Shown here: in pieces, positions 23,201-32,935 of the stretch
How positions within the stretch are numbered: position 1 is the first letter of the stretch
Layout: every line of letters starts with the position of its first letter
From: Cupriavidus oxalaticus
Lineage (GTDB): Bacteria; Pseudomonadota; Gammaproteobacteria; Burkholderiales; Burkholderiaceae
Reading direction: 5' to 3'
Assembly (NCBI RefSeq): GCF_004768545.1
Contig: NZ_CP038635.1
Span: forward strand, 3,559,501 to 3,623,500
DNA: 64,000 nucleotides
Made by a program: the position numbers and the translations under genes
The notes under the pieces: model-generated
What the model saw: only the letters and a program-made list of their open reading frames with translations
Told to the model about the DNA's origin: nothing
The model's database searches: none

Positions 23201-24250
23201 TCACTCGTGCTTGCGGCCGAACCGGGCCAGCAGCTCGCCCATGATGCCGCGGCGGAAGGTCAGCACGCAGATCACGAAGATCACGCCGGTCACCATCGTC
23301 ACCGACTCGCCCAGCGTGTTGAACCACTGCAGGCCGGTGGCCGAGGCCAGGAAGCTGCCGATGTCGCCCAGCTTGTTTTCCAGCGCCACGATCACGAAGG
23401 CGCCGACGATCGGGCCCGACAAGGTGCCCAGGCCGCCCACCAGCGTCATCAGGATCACCGAGCCCGACATCGACCAGTGCACGTCGGTCAGAGTCTCGAA
23501 GCCCAGCACCAGCGCCTTGATCGAGCCGGCCAGCCCCGACAGCGCCGCCGAGAGCACGAAAGCGGTCAGCTTGAAGCGGTCGACATCGTAGCCCAGCGAG
23601 ATAGCCCGCGGCTCGTTCTCCTTGATCGCCTTCAGGATCTGGCCGAACGGCGAATGCACCGTGCGCACGATCAGCGCGAAGGCCGCGACAATGATCACCA
23701 GCGCCACGTAGTAGAGCGTCAGGTCATTGGACAGCGGCAGCACGCCGAACAGCTTGCCGCGCGGGATGCCCTGCAGTCCGTCCTCGCCGCCGGTGAATGG
23801 CGCCTGCAGGCAGATAAAGAACAGCATCTGCGCCAGCGCCAGCGTGATCATCGAGAAGTAGATGCCCTGACGCCGGATCGCCAGCGAGCCGACCACGTAG
23901 CCGATCAGCGCGCCGGTGGCCGTGCCCAGGATCAGCCCGATCTCGGGCGTCACGCCCCAGGCCTTCATGGCATGGCCGGCCGCGTAGCCGGCACCGCCGA
24001 AGAAGGCCGCATGGCCGAACGACAGCAGCCCGGTATAGCCGATCAGCAGATTGAACGCGCAGGCAAACAGCGCAAAGCACAGCACCTTGAGCACAAATAC
24101 CGGATAGGCACCCGCCAGCGGCGCGGCGATCAGCCCCAGCAGCAGCAATCCGTACAACAGTTTCTTCTGCACGCCCTGTCCCTTTCCTGCCCGGCCCGCG
24201 TTGGCAGCCACTGCGGGCCGCGTCGATGATGTGGTTGGTGCGCTCATCAC
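23201..24250 (-). CDS. livM: Branched-chain amino acid type ABC permease LivM
   Basis: 349 aa membrane protein. GYTGLLSFGHAAFFGGAGYAAG is the LivM signature, and DVDRFKLTAFVLSAALSGLAGSIKAL and GGLGTLSGPIVGAFVI are conserved loops. The N-terminus is a Ser/Thr/Ala-rich leader before the first helix (KKLLYGLLLLGLIAAPLAG). Its start overlaps the livH stop by four bases (ATGA). It is last in the livG-F-K-H-M run. Confidence 0.94.
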   Translation of the reverse strand: MMSAPTTSSTRPAVAANAGRAGKGQGVQKKLLYGLLLLGLIAAPLAGAYPVFVLKVLCFALFACAFNLLIGYTGLLSFGHAAFFGGAGYAAGHAMKAWGVTPEIGLILGTATGALIGYVVGSLAIRRQGIYFSMITLALAQMLFFICLQAPFTGGEDGLQGIPRGKLFGVLPLSNDLTLYYVALVIIVAAFALIVRTVHSPFGQILKAIKENEPRAISLGYDVDRFKLTAFVLSAALSGLAGSIKALVLGFETLTDVHWSMSGSVILMTLVGGLGTLSGPIVGAFVIVALENKLGDIGSFLASATGLQWFNTLGESVTMVTGVIFVICVLTFRRGIMGELLARFGRKHE

Positions 24251-25131
24251 TTCTCCTTCCCGAACAGCCCGGCCGGGCGCAGCAGCAGCACGATCACCAT
24301 GATGAAGAACACCACGGTCGACGATGCTTCAGGATAGAACACCTTGGTCAGGCCCTCGACCACGCCTAGCCCCAGGCCGGTCAGGATCGACCCCATGATC
24401 GAGCCCATGCCGCCAATCACCACCACCGCGAACACGATGATGATCAGGTTCTGGCCCATCAGCGGCGAGATCTGGATCACCGGCGCGGCCAGCACCCCGG
24501 CAAACGCCGCCAGCGCCACGCCGAAGCCGTAGGTCAGCGTCACCATCAGCGGCACGTTGACGCCGAAGGCCTCGACCATCTTTGGGTTCTCGGTGCCGGC
24601 GCGCAGGTAGGCGCCCAGCTTGGTCTTCTCGATCACGTACCAGGTCGCGAAGCACACCACCAGCGACGCCACCACGACCCAGGCGCGGTAGTTCGGCAGG
24701 ATCATGAAGCCGAGGTCGGTCGCACCCTGCAGCGCGTCAGGCGTCTGGTACGGCAGGCCCGACACGCCGTAGATCGAGCGGAAGATGCCTTCGATCACCA
24801 GCGTGATGCCCAGCGTCAGCAGCAGGCCATAGATGTGGTCGAGCTTGTAGATCCAGCGCAGCATGGTCTTCTCGATCACCACCCCGATGGCGGCAACCAC
24901 CAGCGGCGACAGCAGCAGCATGATCCAGTAGTTGAGCCCGGCGTACTCCATGCCCATCCAGGCCAGCACCGCACCCAGCATGAAGAGCGCGCCGTGCGCG
25001 AAGTTGATGACGTTGAGCAGGCCGAAGATGACCGCCAGGCCCAGGCTCAGCATCGCATAGAAGGCGCCGTTCACCAGCCCCAGCAACAGCTGGGAAAGCA
25101 TGGCAGGCAGGGGAATTCCGAAGATGTCCAT
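24247..25131 (-). CDS. livH: Branched-chain amino acid type ABC permease LivH
   Basis: 294 aa from the ATG at 25131 (MDIFGIPLPAMLSQLLLGLVNG), the family start; an ATG two codons upstream is also in frame. NGAFYAMLSLGLAVIFGLLNVINFAHGALF is the LivH signature (quoted in parts: GLLNVINFAHGALFMLG). GGMGSIMGSILTGLGLGVVEGL is the C-terminal loop. It pairs with the overlapping livM gene to form the channel. Confidence 0.94.
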   Translation of the reverse strand: MDIFGIPLPAMLSQLLLGLVNGAFYAMLSLGLAVIFGLLNVINFAHGALFMLGAVLAWMGMEYAGLNYWIMLLLSPLVVAAIGVVIEKTMLRWIYKLDHIYGLLLTLGITLVIEGIFRSIYGVSGLPYQTPDALQGATDLGFMILPNYRAWVVVASLVVCFATWYVIEKTKLGAYLRAGTENPKMVEAFGVNVPLMVTLTYGFGVALAAFAGVLAAPVIQISPLMGQNLIIIVFAVVVIGGMGSIMGSILTGLGLGVVEGLTKVFYPEASSTVVFFIMVIVLLLRPAGLFGKEK

Positions 25132-25153
25132 GGGCATCCGTTGCTGGTTGTGT

Positions 25154-25328
25154 CTCCCCTCTCCCGCTTCGGGTGAGGGGTTGGGGGAGAGGGCCGGCGT
25201 GCAAGAGGCTGCCGACTTCAACACCGGCGCGTGCGGGCCTCAGGACCGCTGCCGGAAGTTTGGTTGCGCCACGCTCCTGCTAGCGCCGGCCCTCTTCCCC
25301 TGCCCCTCTCCCGCGCGCGGGAGAGGGG
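25154..25328. repeat. Two CCCCTCTCCC palindromic elements
   Basis: The gap between the receptor and permease genes holds two related hairpins. One is imperfect (about 25154-25192) with CCCCTCTCCC and GGGAGAGGG arms. The other is a perfect 26-base palindrome at 25303-25328 built on CCCCTCTCCCGCG and its complement. Such elements look like members of a dispersed intergenic repeat. Their hairpins could lower expression of the permease genes relative to the receptor. Confidence 0.7.
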
Positions 25329-25355
25329 AGCAAACCGTCGCAGTGTCGACGGCTC

Positions 25356-26564
25356 TTACTTCTTCAACATCGCGCACTTCGACTCGGCCACCGTCGTGAA
25401 TGCCTGGTCGCCCGGGATGGTCGCCACCACCTTCAGGTAATCCCACGGCTTCTTCGACTCGGCCGCGGTCTTCACCTGCATCAGGTACATGTCGTGGATG
25501 CCACGGCCGTCCTGGCGGATATAGCCCTTGGTGTAGAAGTCGTTGATCTTCATCTTCTTCAGCTCGGCCATGACCTTGTCCGGATCATCGGTCTTGGCTG
25601 CTTCCACCGCCTTCAGGTAGGTGCTGGCGGCCGAATAGTCCGCGGCCTGCAGGCTGCTCGGCATCTTCTTCATCTTGCCGAAGAAGCGGTTGGCGAACTT
25701 GCGGGTGTCGTCGTTCATGTCCCAGTACCAGCTGTCGGTCATCAGCAGGCCTTCGGTGTTCTTCAGACCCAGGCTGTGGATGTCATTGATGAACATCAGC
25801 AGGCCAGCGATCTTCATCGTCTTGGTGATGCCGAATTCCTTGGCCGCCTTGATCGCATTGATGGTGTCGCCGCCGGCGTTGGCCAGGCCCAGGATCTGCG
25901 CCTTCGACGACTGCGCCTGCAGCAGGAACGACGAGAAGTCGGACGCCGACAGCGGATGCCGTACCTGCCCCGCCACCGTGCCGCCGCTGGCCTTCACCAC
26001 CGCGGCGGTGTCGCTTTCCAGCGAGTGCCCGAAGGCGTAGTCGGCGGTCAGGAAGAACCACGACTTGCCGCCCTGCTTGACCACCGCGCTGCCGGTGCCC
26101 TTGGCCAGCGCCACCGTGTCATAGGCATAGTGCACCGTGTACGGCGAGCACTCTTCGTTGGTCAGGCGCGCGGTGCCGGCACCGATGTTGATGTAGACGC
26201 GCTTCTTCTCGGAAGCGACCTTGTTCATCGCCAGCGCGGTGCCGGAGTTGGTGCCGCCCAGCAGCATGTCCAGGCCCTGCTGGTCCATCCATTCGCGCGC
26301 CTTGGAGGCGGCGATGTCGGCCTTGTTCTGGTGATCGGCGGAAACGATCTCGATGGGCTTGCCCAGCACCTTGCCGCCGCGGTCCTCGATCGCCATCTTG
26401 ATGGCTTCCAGGCCGCCGGGGCCGTCGATGTCGGCGTACAGGCCCGACATGTCGGTGATATAGCCGATCTTTACGGTGTCGCCGGATACCTGCGCGGCAG
26501 CGCCGAACGAAACCGCACCCATGGCAATAGCCGCCATCGCGGCCGCGAGCCGAGTCTTTTTCAT
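25356..26564 (-). CDS. ABC transporter periplasmic receptor (LivK-like)
   Basis: 402 aa. Signal peptide [24 protein letters not shown], then the receptor opening [23 protein letters not shown]. The ATG at 26564 has AGGAGACAAAGAG upstream and is chosen over 26624. It contains [21 protein letters not shown], typical of family members linked to aromatic or short-chain acid uptake. It lies between the two ATPase genes and the two permease genes of the same operon. The ligand is not determinable. Confidence 0.93.
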   Translation of the reverse strand: MKKTRLAAAMAAIAMGAVSFGAAAQVSGDTVKIGYITDMSGLYADIDGPGGLEAIKMAIEDRGGKVLGKPIEIVSADHQNKADIAASKAREWMDQQGLDMLLGGTNSGTALAMNKVASEKKRVYINIGAGTARLTNEECSPYTVHYAYDTVALAKGTGSAVVKQGGKSWFFLTADYAFGHSLESDTAAVVKASGGTVAGQVRHPLSASDFSSFLLQAQSSKAQILGLANAGGDTINAIKAAKEFGITKTMKIAGLLMFINDIHSLGLKNTEGLLMTDSWYWDMNDDTRKFANRFFGKMKKMPSSLQAADYSAASTYLKAVEAAKTDDPDKVMAELKKMKINDFYTKGYIRQDGRGIHDMYLMQVKTAAESKKPWDYLKVVATIPGDQAFTTVAESKCAMLKK

Positions 26565-26652
26565 CTCTTTGTCTCCTGATTTGCGGCGGCGATGCGCCAC
26601 CCGTTCCTGCCAAACAGCAATCAACGATCCGGGTATCGGTCAGATCCCGGGA

Positions 26653-27393
26653 TCAGACCCCGAGCAGTTCATGCAGCACCGGCATCTTTGCCTGCAGATC
26701 GCCGGCATCGAAGCGTTCGACGATGCTGCCGTGCTCCATCACGTAGAAGCGGTCGGCCAGCGGCGCGGCGAAGCGGAAGTTCTGCTCCACCATCACCACC
26801 GTGTACCCCTTCTGCTTGAGCATCCGGATCATGCGCGCCAGCGCCTGCACGATCACCGGTGCCAGCCCTTCCGAGATTTCATCGAGCAGCAGCAGGTTGG
26901 CGCCGGTGCGCAGGATGCGCGCCACCGCCAGCATCTGCTGCTCGCCGCCCGACAGGCGCGTGCCCTGGCTCTGGCGGCGCTCCTTCAGGTTGGGGAACAT
27001 GTCGTAGATCTCGGACTCGCTCATGCCCGCGGTCGTCTCACCACCCTTGCCCTTGAGCTGCGGCGGCAGCAGCAGGTTCTCCTCGCACGACAGGCTGGAG
27101 AAGATCGCGCGCTCTTCCGGGCAGTAGCCGATGCCGTAGTGCGCGATCTTGTGCGTGGGCAGGCCGATGGTCTCGTTGCCGTTGACCTTGATCGAGCCCT
27201 TGCGCGCGCCGGTCAGGCCCATGATCGCGCGCAGCGTGGTGGTGCGCCCGGCGCCGTTGCGGCCCAGCAGCGTCACCACTTCGCCGCGGTTCACCGTGAG
27301 GTCGACGCCGTGCAGGATGTGCGATTCGCCATACCAGGCCTGCAGGCCCTTGATTTCGAGGGCGGGAGTGTTGTTCGTGCTGATCGTACTCAT
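26653..27393 (-). CDS. livF: Liv-type ABC transporter ATPase LivF with altered Walker A
   Basis: 246 aa. Signature RLSGGEQQMLAVARIL and Walker B LLLLDEISEGLAPVIV are intact. The Walker A reads GRNGAGRTTT, with Arg50 where the catalytic lysine of GxxGxGK[ST] is expected. The rest of the domain is well conserved, and the partner LivG has a normal lysine. The start MSTISTNNTPALEIKG at 27393 follows GGGGGACGAG. It begins 16 bases after livG ends. Confidence 0.93.
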   Translation of the reverse strand: MSTISTNNTPALEIKGLQAWYGESHILHGVDLTVNRGEVVTLLGRNGAGRTTTLRAIMGLTGARKGSIKVNGNETIGLPTHKIAHYGIGYCPEERAIFSSLSCEENLLLPPQLKGKGGETTAGMSESEIYDMFPNLKERRQSQGTRLSGGEQQMLAVARILRTGANLLLLDEISEGLAPVIVQALARMIRMLKQKGYTVVMVEQNFRFAAPLADRFYVMEHGSIVERFDAGDLQAKMPVLHELLGV

Positions 27394-27409
27394 TTGCTCG
27401 TCCCCCGCT

Positions 27410-28186
27410 TCAGTGCGCGCCCTGCAGCTCGGCATCGGCCGTGCCCATGTAGGCCTCCATCACGCGCGGGTCCTTCGACACCTCGGCGTAAGGCCCCTCG
27501 GCCAGGATTGCGCCCCGCTGCAGCACGGTGATCTTGTCGGCGATCGACGAGACCACGCTCATGTTGTGCTCGACCATCAAAATGGTGCGGCCGGCGGAGA
27601 CCTTCTTGATCAGCTGCGTGACGCGGTCCACGTCCTCGTGGCCCATGCCCTGCGTGGGCTCGTCGAGCAGCATCAGCTCCGGCTCCATCGCCAGCGTGGT
27701 GGCGATCTCCAGCGCGCGCTTGCGCCCGTACGGCAGGTTCACCGTCAGCGTGTACGCGAACTCGGTCAGCCCCACCTGCTCGAGCAGCTCCATGGCGCGG
27801 TCGTTGAGCACATCGAGCGAGCGCTCGCTGCGCCAGAACTGGTACGCGGTGCCAAGCTGTCGCTGCAGCCCGATGCGCACGTTCTCCATCACCGTCAGGT
27901 GCGGGAACACCGCCGAGATCTGGAACGAACGGATCACGCCGCGGCGCGCGATCTGCGCGGGCTTCTCGCGGGTGATGTCGATGCCGTTGAATACGATGGT
28001 GCCGGTGGTCGGCTCCAGGAACTTGGTGAGCAGGTTGAAGCAAGTGGTCTTGCCTGCGCCATTAGGGCCGATCAACGCATGGATCGAGCCGCGGCGCACC
28101 TGTAGGTTGACGTCGCTCACCGCGGTGAACCCCTTGAACTCCTTGGTGAGGTTCCGCGTTTCCAGGATGGTTTCCTGCTGGTTCAT
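27410..28186 (-). CDS. livG: Liv-type ABC transporter ATPase LivG
   Basis: 258 aa. Normal Walker A GPNGAGKTTCFNLLTKFL and Walker B LMLLDEPTQGMG. The signature is degenerate, NLPYGRKRALEIATTLA. The H-loop His is in ILMVEHNMSVV. It is the first gene of the second Liv operon. The chosen start MNQQETILETRNLTKEF at 28186 has AGGAGACATG spacing. The frame runs on to 28378 without family similarity. Confidence 0.94.
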   Translation of the reverse strand: MNQQETILETRNLTKEFKGFTAVSDVNLQVRRGSIHALIGPNGAGKTTCFNLLTKFLEPTTGTIVFNGIDITREKPAQIARRGVIRSFQISAVFPHLTVMENVRIGLQRQLGTAYQFWRSERSLDVLNDRAMELLEQVGLTEFAYTLTVNLPYGRKRALEIATTLAMEPELMLLDEPTQGMGHEDVDRVTQLIKKVSAGRTILMVEHNMSVVSSIADKITVLQRGAILAEGPYAEVSKDPRVMEAYMGTADAELQGAH

Positions 28187-28553
28187 GTCTCCTGCCCGCC
28201 CTTCGTTGTACGCCGGGTGATGCCCGGCACTGACTGATGGTCCGAACCGGCCTGTAGGCCCTGTGCCGCGTCCGCCAGGCACGTCCGTGGTCGCGGCGTG
28301 CTGCGGCGTCTTTGTCATGGCTGTGCGGGGCGGCTCCCGCCGGAGGACAGCGGCCAGCACAATGTGCAGCCCGCGCACCCTCCGAGGCGTCTATTGTGTG
28401 CGCCTGTTGCATCGCAAAACATCGGGGTTTGCACTATGAAACATGAACCAAGTGTCAGTTTTTTTGCAGGCGCACATGATCAGCAAACGCCACCTGGCGC
28501 CCCCATGCTTTCGCGCCCGATTTCCCATGCTGCGCACCCCGCGCCTGCCACCT
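28187..28553. other. Intergenic region upstream of the second Liv operon
   Basis: About 370 bases between livG and the end of the GMC oxidoreductase gene. It must hold the promoter of livGFKHM. An AT-richer part near 28410-28460 is the likeliest place, but no box was identified with confidence. Confidence 0.4.
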
Positions 28554-30218
28554 TCAGGCGTTTTCCGCCGCGGCGAGTGGCGCTGGCGCCATCACTCCCG
28601 CTGCCCCCGCGCCGCGCCGGCGGTCTTCGCGGATCATGTCGCTGGCGCGCTCGGCAATCATGATGGTGGGCGAGTTGGTATTGCCCGAGGTGATCAGCGG
28701 CATCACCGAGGCATCGACCACGCGCAGCCCCTCGATGCCGAACACCCGCAGCCGGTTGTCGACCACTGCCATGCCGTCGTCGCCGCGTCCCATCTTGCAG
28801 GTGCCGACGGGATGGAAGATGGTGGTGCCGATGCTGCCGGCGGCTTCGGCCAGTTCTTCGTCGGTCTGGAACGCGGCACCCGGCAGGTATTCCTCGGGCT
28901 GGTACGGCGCCAGCGCCGGCGATGCCACGATGCGGCGCGTCAGCCGCAACGAATCGGCGGCGACACGCCGGTCTTCATCGGTCGACAGGTAGTTGGGCGC
29001 GATCACCGGCGCATCGCGGAAATCGGCGCTGCGCGCATGCACGCTGCCGCGCGACGTCGGCCGCAGGTTGCAGGCGCTGGCGGTGAAGGCATTGAACGCG
29101 TGCAGCGGATCGCCGAATTTGTCCAGCGACAGCGGCTGCACGTGGTACTCCACATTGGGCCGCGCCTGCGACGGATCCGAGCGCGCGAATGCACCCAGCT
29201 GCGACGGCGCCATGCTCATCGGCCCGCTCTGGTTGAAGGCGTACTCGACGCCGATGCACAACTTGCCCCACAGGCTGGCGGCACGCGTGTTGAGCGTACG
29301 CACGCCATTGACCTTGACCACGGTGCGCAGCTGCAGGTGGTCCTGCAGGTTTTCACCCACGCCGGGCAAGGCGTGGCGTACCTCGATGCCGAGTGCGCGC
29401 AGCCGTTCCGGCTCGCCGATGCCGGACAGCTCCAGCAGCTGCGGCGTATTGACCGCGCCGGCGGAAAGGATGACTTCATGCCGCGCCGCCGCGGCATGCG
29501 GCTGCCCGCCACCGATGTATTGCACGCCAGTGCAGCGGCGCCCGTCGAAGGTAAGCGCGCTGACTTGCGCGCCGGTGACGATGGTCAGGTTCGGGCGCTC
29601 CGACGCGCGGCGCAGGAAGGCCTTGGCGGTGTTCCAGCGGATGCCGCGGCGCTGGTTCACTTCAAAGTAGCCGACGCCGAAGTTGTCGCCCTGGTTGAAG
29701 TCGTCGGTACGCGGGATGCCGGCTTGCTCCGCCGCATCGGCAAAGCGCTCGAGGATGTCCCAGCGCAGCCGCTGCGCTTCGACGCGCCACTCGCCGTGGG
29801 CACCATGGAATTCGCTTGGTCCGCGGTGGTGGTCTTCGCAGCGCTTGAACAGCGGAAGCACGTTGTCCCATTTCCAGCCGTCGTCGCCGGACAGGCGGGC
29901 CCAGTCGTCGTAGTCTTCGCGCTGGCCGCGCATGTAGATCATGCCGTTGATTGACGAGCATCCGCCCAAGACGCGGCCGCGGGGGTAGCCAAGGGAGCGG
30001 CCGTTCAGGCCGGCCTCGGCTTCGGTGCGGTAGAGCCAGTCCGTGCGGGGGTTGCCGATGCAGTACAGGTAGCCTACCGGGATGTGGATCCAGTGGTAGT
30101 CGTCTTTGCCGCCAGCTTCCAGCAGGAGGACGTTGATGTCAGGGTCCTGGGTCAGGCGGTTGGCCAGGACACAGCCGGCTGAGCCGGCGCCAACGATGAT
30201 GTAGTCGAATGTCTCCAT
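28554..30218 (-). CDS. GMC family FAD-dependent alcohol/choline dehydrogenase
   Basis: 554 aa. The FAD-binding start METFDYIIVGAGSAGCVLANRL is followed by GMC signatures YPRGRVLGGCSSINGMIYMRG and, mid-protein, AGAVNTPQLLELSGIG. The C-terminal active-site region is FHPVGTCKMG with SVMPLITSGNTNSPTIMIAE. Such enzymes oxidise alcohols, choline-like or polyethylene glycol-type substrates. It lies 71 bases downstream of mmsA on the same strand and may share its transcript, so an aliphatic alcohol from valine or inositol-type catabolism is possible but unproven. Confidence 0.93.
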   Translation of the reverse strand: METFDYIIVGAGSAGCVLANRLTQDPDINVLLLEAGGKDDYHWIHIPVGYLYCIGNPRTDWLYRTEAEAGLNGRSLGYPRGRVLGGCSSINGMIYMRGQREDYDDWARLSGDDGWKWDNVLPLFKRCEDHHRGPSEFHGAHGEWRVEAQRLRWDILERFADAAEQAGIPRTDDFNQGDNFGVGYFEVNQRRGIRWNTAKAFLRRASERPNLTIVTGAQVSALTFDGRRCTGVQYIGGGQPHAAAARHEVILSAGAVNTPQLLELSGIGEPERLRALGIEVRHALPGVGENLQDHLQLRTVVKVNGVRTLNTRAASLWGKLCIGVEYAFNQSGPMSMAPSQLGAFARSDPSQARPNVEYHVQPLSLDKFGDPLHAFNAFTASACNLRPTSRGSVHARSADFRDAPVIAPNYLSTDEDRRVAADSLRLTRRIVASPALAPYQPEEYLPGAAFQTDEELAEAAGSIGTTIFHPVGTCKMGRGDDGMAVVDNRLRVFGIEGLRVVDASVMPLITSGNTNSPTIMIAERASDMIREDRRRGAGAAGVMAPAPLAAAENA

Positions 30219-30288
30219 GGCTTTCTTATGTTTGGAATGTGTGCTTTGCCTGCGGCTTGGCAGCAAAAACCAAAAACCAATCAAGACC

Positions 30289-31815
30289 TTACTTAGCCAC
30301 CGGCATCGTAAATTCAGCCCCCTTGGCAATGGCATCCGGCCACCGCTGCATCACGCTCTTGTAGCGCGTATAGAACCGCACGCCTTCTTCGCCATAGGCA
30401 TGATGGTCGCCGAACAGCGAACGTTTCCATCCACCAAATGAATGCCAGGCCATAGGCACAGGGATGGGAACATTAATCCCGACCATACCAATCTGGATCT
30501 GCCGGGCAAACGCCCGCGCAATCCCGCCGTCGCTGGTGTAGCACGACACGCCGTTGCCAAACTCGTGCGCATTGATCAACGCCACCGCCTCGGCAAAGTC
30601 ATGCACCCGCACCACCGACAAGACCGGTCCAAAAATCTCTTCCTTGTAGATGGTCATGTCGGGCTTCACATGATCGAACAACGTGCCACCGACGTAGAAG
30701 CCGTTTTCATGCCCTTCGACCTTGTGCCCCCGCCCATCGGTCACCAGCGTCGCGCCTTCTTCCACGCCGCGGGCGATGTACCCCTCGACCTTGGCCTTGT
30801 GCGCCCCGGTCACCAGCGGACCCATTTCGGCGTCTGACTCCATCCCGTTACGGATCTTCAGCGCACGCGCCCGCTCCGCCAGCCGCGGCACCAGCTTGTC
30901 AGCAACGTCCCCCACCGCCACGGCAACGGAGATCGCCATGCAGCGCTCGCCCGCCGAGCCATAAGCCGCACCAATCAGCGCATCGACCGCCTGGTCCAGG
31001 TCCGCATCCGGCATCACCACCAGGTGGTTCTTGGCCCCGCCCAGGGCCTGCACCCGCTTGCCATGCCTGGTCCCTTCCGTATAGATGTACTCGGCAATCG
31101 GCGTCGAGCCAACGAACGACAACGCCTGCACATCCGGATGCGACAGCAGCGCATCGACTGCTTCCTTGTCCCCCTGCACGACGTTGAACACGCCATCGGG
31201 CAAGCCAGCCTGGCGCAACAGATCGGCAATCAGCAAGCTGGGCGAAGGATCGCGCTCCGACGGCTTCAGCACGAACGTATTGCCGCATGCCAGTGCCACC
31301 GGGAACATCCACATCGGCACCATCACCGGGAAGTTGAACGGCGTGATCCCCGCCACCACGCCTAGCGGCTGGCGCAGGTTCCAGTTGTCGATGCCGCCAC
31401 CGATGTTGTCGGTGAAGTCCGTCTTGAGCAGGTTGGGAATGCCGCAGGCAAACTCCACCACCTCGATGCCGCGCGTGACTTCGCCCCTGGCATCGGAGAA
31501 CACCTTGCCATGCTCGCGCGTGATCAGCGCGGCCAGGTCGTCATGGTGCTGGTCGAGCAGCTCCTTGAACTTGAACAGGATGCGCGCGCGGCGCAGCGGT
31601 GGCGTCTCGGCCCATGCCGGAAACGCGGCCTTGGCGGCAGCCACGGCGTCGGCAACGTCCTGCGCGGTAGCAAGCGCCACGCGTGCGGCAACTTCGCCAA
31701 TCGCAGGGTTGTAGATATCGGCCAGGCGTTGCGACGCGCCACGCGTCTGCCGGCCCCCGATGAAATGTCCAACGGTAGTTTGCACAGCGCTGGCTTCTGC
31801 AAGGATGTCTTCCAC
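30289..31815 (-). CDS. mmsA: Methylmalonate-semialdehyde dehydrogenase (CoA-acylating)
   Basis: 508 aa. It converts methylmalonate semialdehyde plus CoA and NAD to propionyl-CoA in valine, thymine and inositol breakdown. The catalytic Cys is in [14 protein letters not shown]. The usual aldehyde dehydrogenase Glu is replaced within [15 protein letters not shown], a mark of the CoA-dependent subfamily. GTG at 31815 with AGGAG five bases upstream is the likelier start; an ATG at 31857 would add 14 residues. It is divergent from a LysR gene. Confidence 0.93.
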   Translation of the reverse strand: MEDILAEASAVQTTVGHFIGGRQTRGASQRLADIYNPAIGEVAARVALATAQDVADAVAAAKAAFPAWAETPPLRRARILFKFKELLDQHHDDLAALITREHGKVFSDARGEVTRGIEVVEFACGIPNLLKTDFTDNIGGGIDNWNLRQPLGVVAGITPFNFPVMVPMWMFPVALACGNTFVLKPSERDPSPSLLIADLLRQAGLPDGVFNVVQGDKEAVDALLSHPDVQALSFVGSTPIAEYIYTEGTRHGKRVQALGGAKNHLVVMPDADLDQAVDALIGAAYGSAGERCMAISVAVAVGDVADKLVPRLAERARALKIRNGMESDAEMGPLVTGAHKAKVEGYIARGVEEGATLVTDGRGHKVEGHENGFYVGGTLFDHVKPDMTIYKEEIFGPVLSVVRVHDFAEAVALINAHEFGNGVSCYTSDGGIARAFARQIQIGMVGINVPIPVPMAWHSFGGWKRSLFGDHHAYGEEGVRFYTRYKSVMQRWPDAIAKGAEFTMPVAK

Positions 31816-31982
31816 TTCCACTCCTGCTTGATACTGGATATCGAGGATCGGCCGCAATCATTGCGCGCGGTAATAATAGCGATAACAGCGCCGCAGCGTC
31901 GCTTGCCGCGCATGGCGCAGCGGGCCGGAATGAGCGCAAGCTTGGTGCAGTTGCACCGCCCCGTCCAATGATTTATCGTCAA

Positions 31983-32012
31983 GCGCAATATAAGCCGCGC
32001 TAAATATTGCGC
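31983..32012. promoter_or_regulatory. Putative LysR operator between mmsA and lysR
   Basis: Inverted repeat GCGCAATAT-N12-ATATTGCGC, nine perfect base pairs per arm, about 35 bases before the LysR start codon and 168 bases upstream of mmsA. The position and form suit a binding site of the neighbouring LysR protein controlling both directions. Confidence 0.6.
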
Positions 32013-32047
32013 CGCACCACTCGCGCATTCGAAACGCCCCCATTGCA

Positions 32048-32935
32048 TTGGACCTCCACCACCTGCGCGCATTCGTCGCCGTCGCACGAGAAGGCAATCT
32101 GACCCGCGCCGCGCAACGCCTGCACCTGACCCAGCCCGCGGTCAGCCTGCAGCTCAAGGCGCTGCAGTCGGCGTGGCGCATCAAGCTGTTCGAACGCACC
32201 GCCGCCGGCCTGACACTGACCGCGGACGGCGCTGCACTGCTGCCGCTGGCCGAGCGCATCCTCGACGGCGTGGGCGACCTTCAGCACACCGTCGATGCCA
32301 TGCATCACACGGTGCGCGGGCGGCTGGCGATCGGCACCATCCTGGATCCGGAATTCACGCGGCTGGGACCGATGCTGCGCACGCTGGTCGAGCGCCACCC
32401 GCAGATCGGCACCGAGCTGCGCCATGGCATGTCGGGCTGGGTACTGCAACAGGTACGCAGCGGCGCGCTCGACGTCGGCTTCTACCTCGGCCAGCCGGCC
32501 GACGCGAGCTTCCATGCGCTTACGCTGACGCCCTTCTCCTACTACGTGGTCGCGCCCAAGGGCTGGAAGGAACGCACCGCGCTGCGCTCATGGGCACAGC
32601 TGGCAACGCTGCCGTGGATCTGGACGCCGCCCGAATCGGCGCATAACCGCCTGCTGTGCGAGCGCTTCGCGCAAGCGGGTGTCGACGCGGCCGGGGTACC
32701 CAAGGTAGCGCATGTGGACCAGGAAGCCTCGATGCTGGACCTGGTCCGTTCCGGCGTGGGACTGTCGCTGGTACGCGATTCGATTGCGCTGCGCGAGTCG
32801 CATGCGCACGGCCTGGTGATCGTCGAGGGCATGTCCGTGCAGACCGAGCTGACGCTGGTCTGCCTGGCAACGCGCCGCGACGACCCGGTGGTGGCCGCGG
32901 TGTTCGGCGTGGCGGAGTCGGTGTTCCGGACCTAG
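32048..32935 (+). CDS. LysR family transcriptional regulator
   Basis: 295 aa. HTH at the N-terminus (DLHHLRAFVAVAREGNLTRAAQRL then TQPAVSLQLKALQ) and a periplasmic-binding-like effector domain from RGRLAIGTILDPEF onward. The start appears to be TTG at 32048, since no ATG is available in frame before the conserved DLHHLRAF. Its end overlaps the convergent hydrolase gene by four bases. It is divergent from mmsA and is the likely regulator of mmsA and the GMC gene. Confidence 0.93.
   Translation: MDLHHLRAFVAVAREGNLTRAAQRLHLTQPAVSLQLKALQSAWRIKLFERTAAGLTLTADGAALLPLAERILDGVGDLQHTVDAMHHTVRGRLAIGTILDPEFTRLGPMLRTLVERHPQIGTELRHGMSGWVLQQVRSGALDVGFYLGQPADASFHALTLTPFSYYVVAPKGWKERTALRSWAQLATLPWIWTPPESAHNRLLCERFAQAGVDAAGVPKVAHVDQEASMLDLVRSGVGLSLVRDSIALRESHAHGLVIVEGMSVQTELTLVCLATRRDDPVVAAVFGVAESVFRT

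Noticed and set aside
25154..25328. CRISPR-like repeats
   Set aside because: Only two copies of a palindromic element with no unique spacers of regular length; not a CRISPR array.
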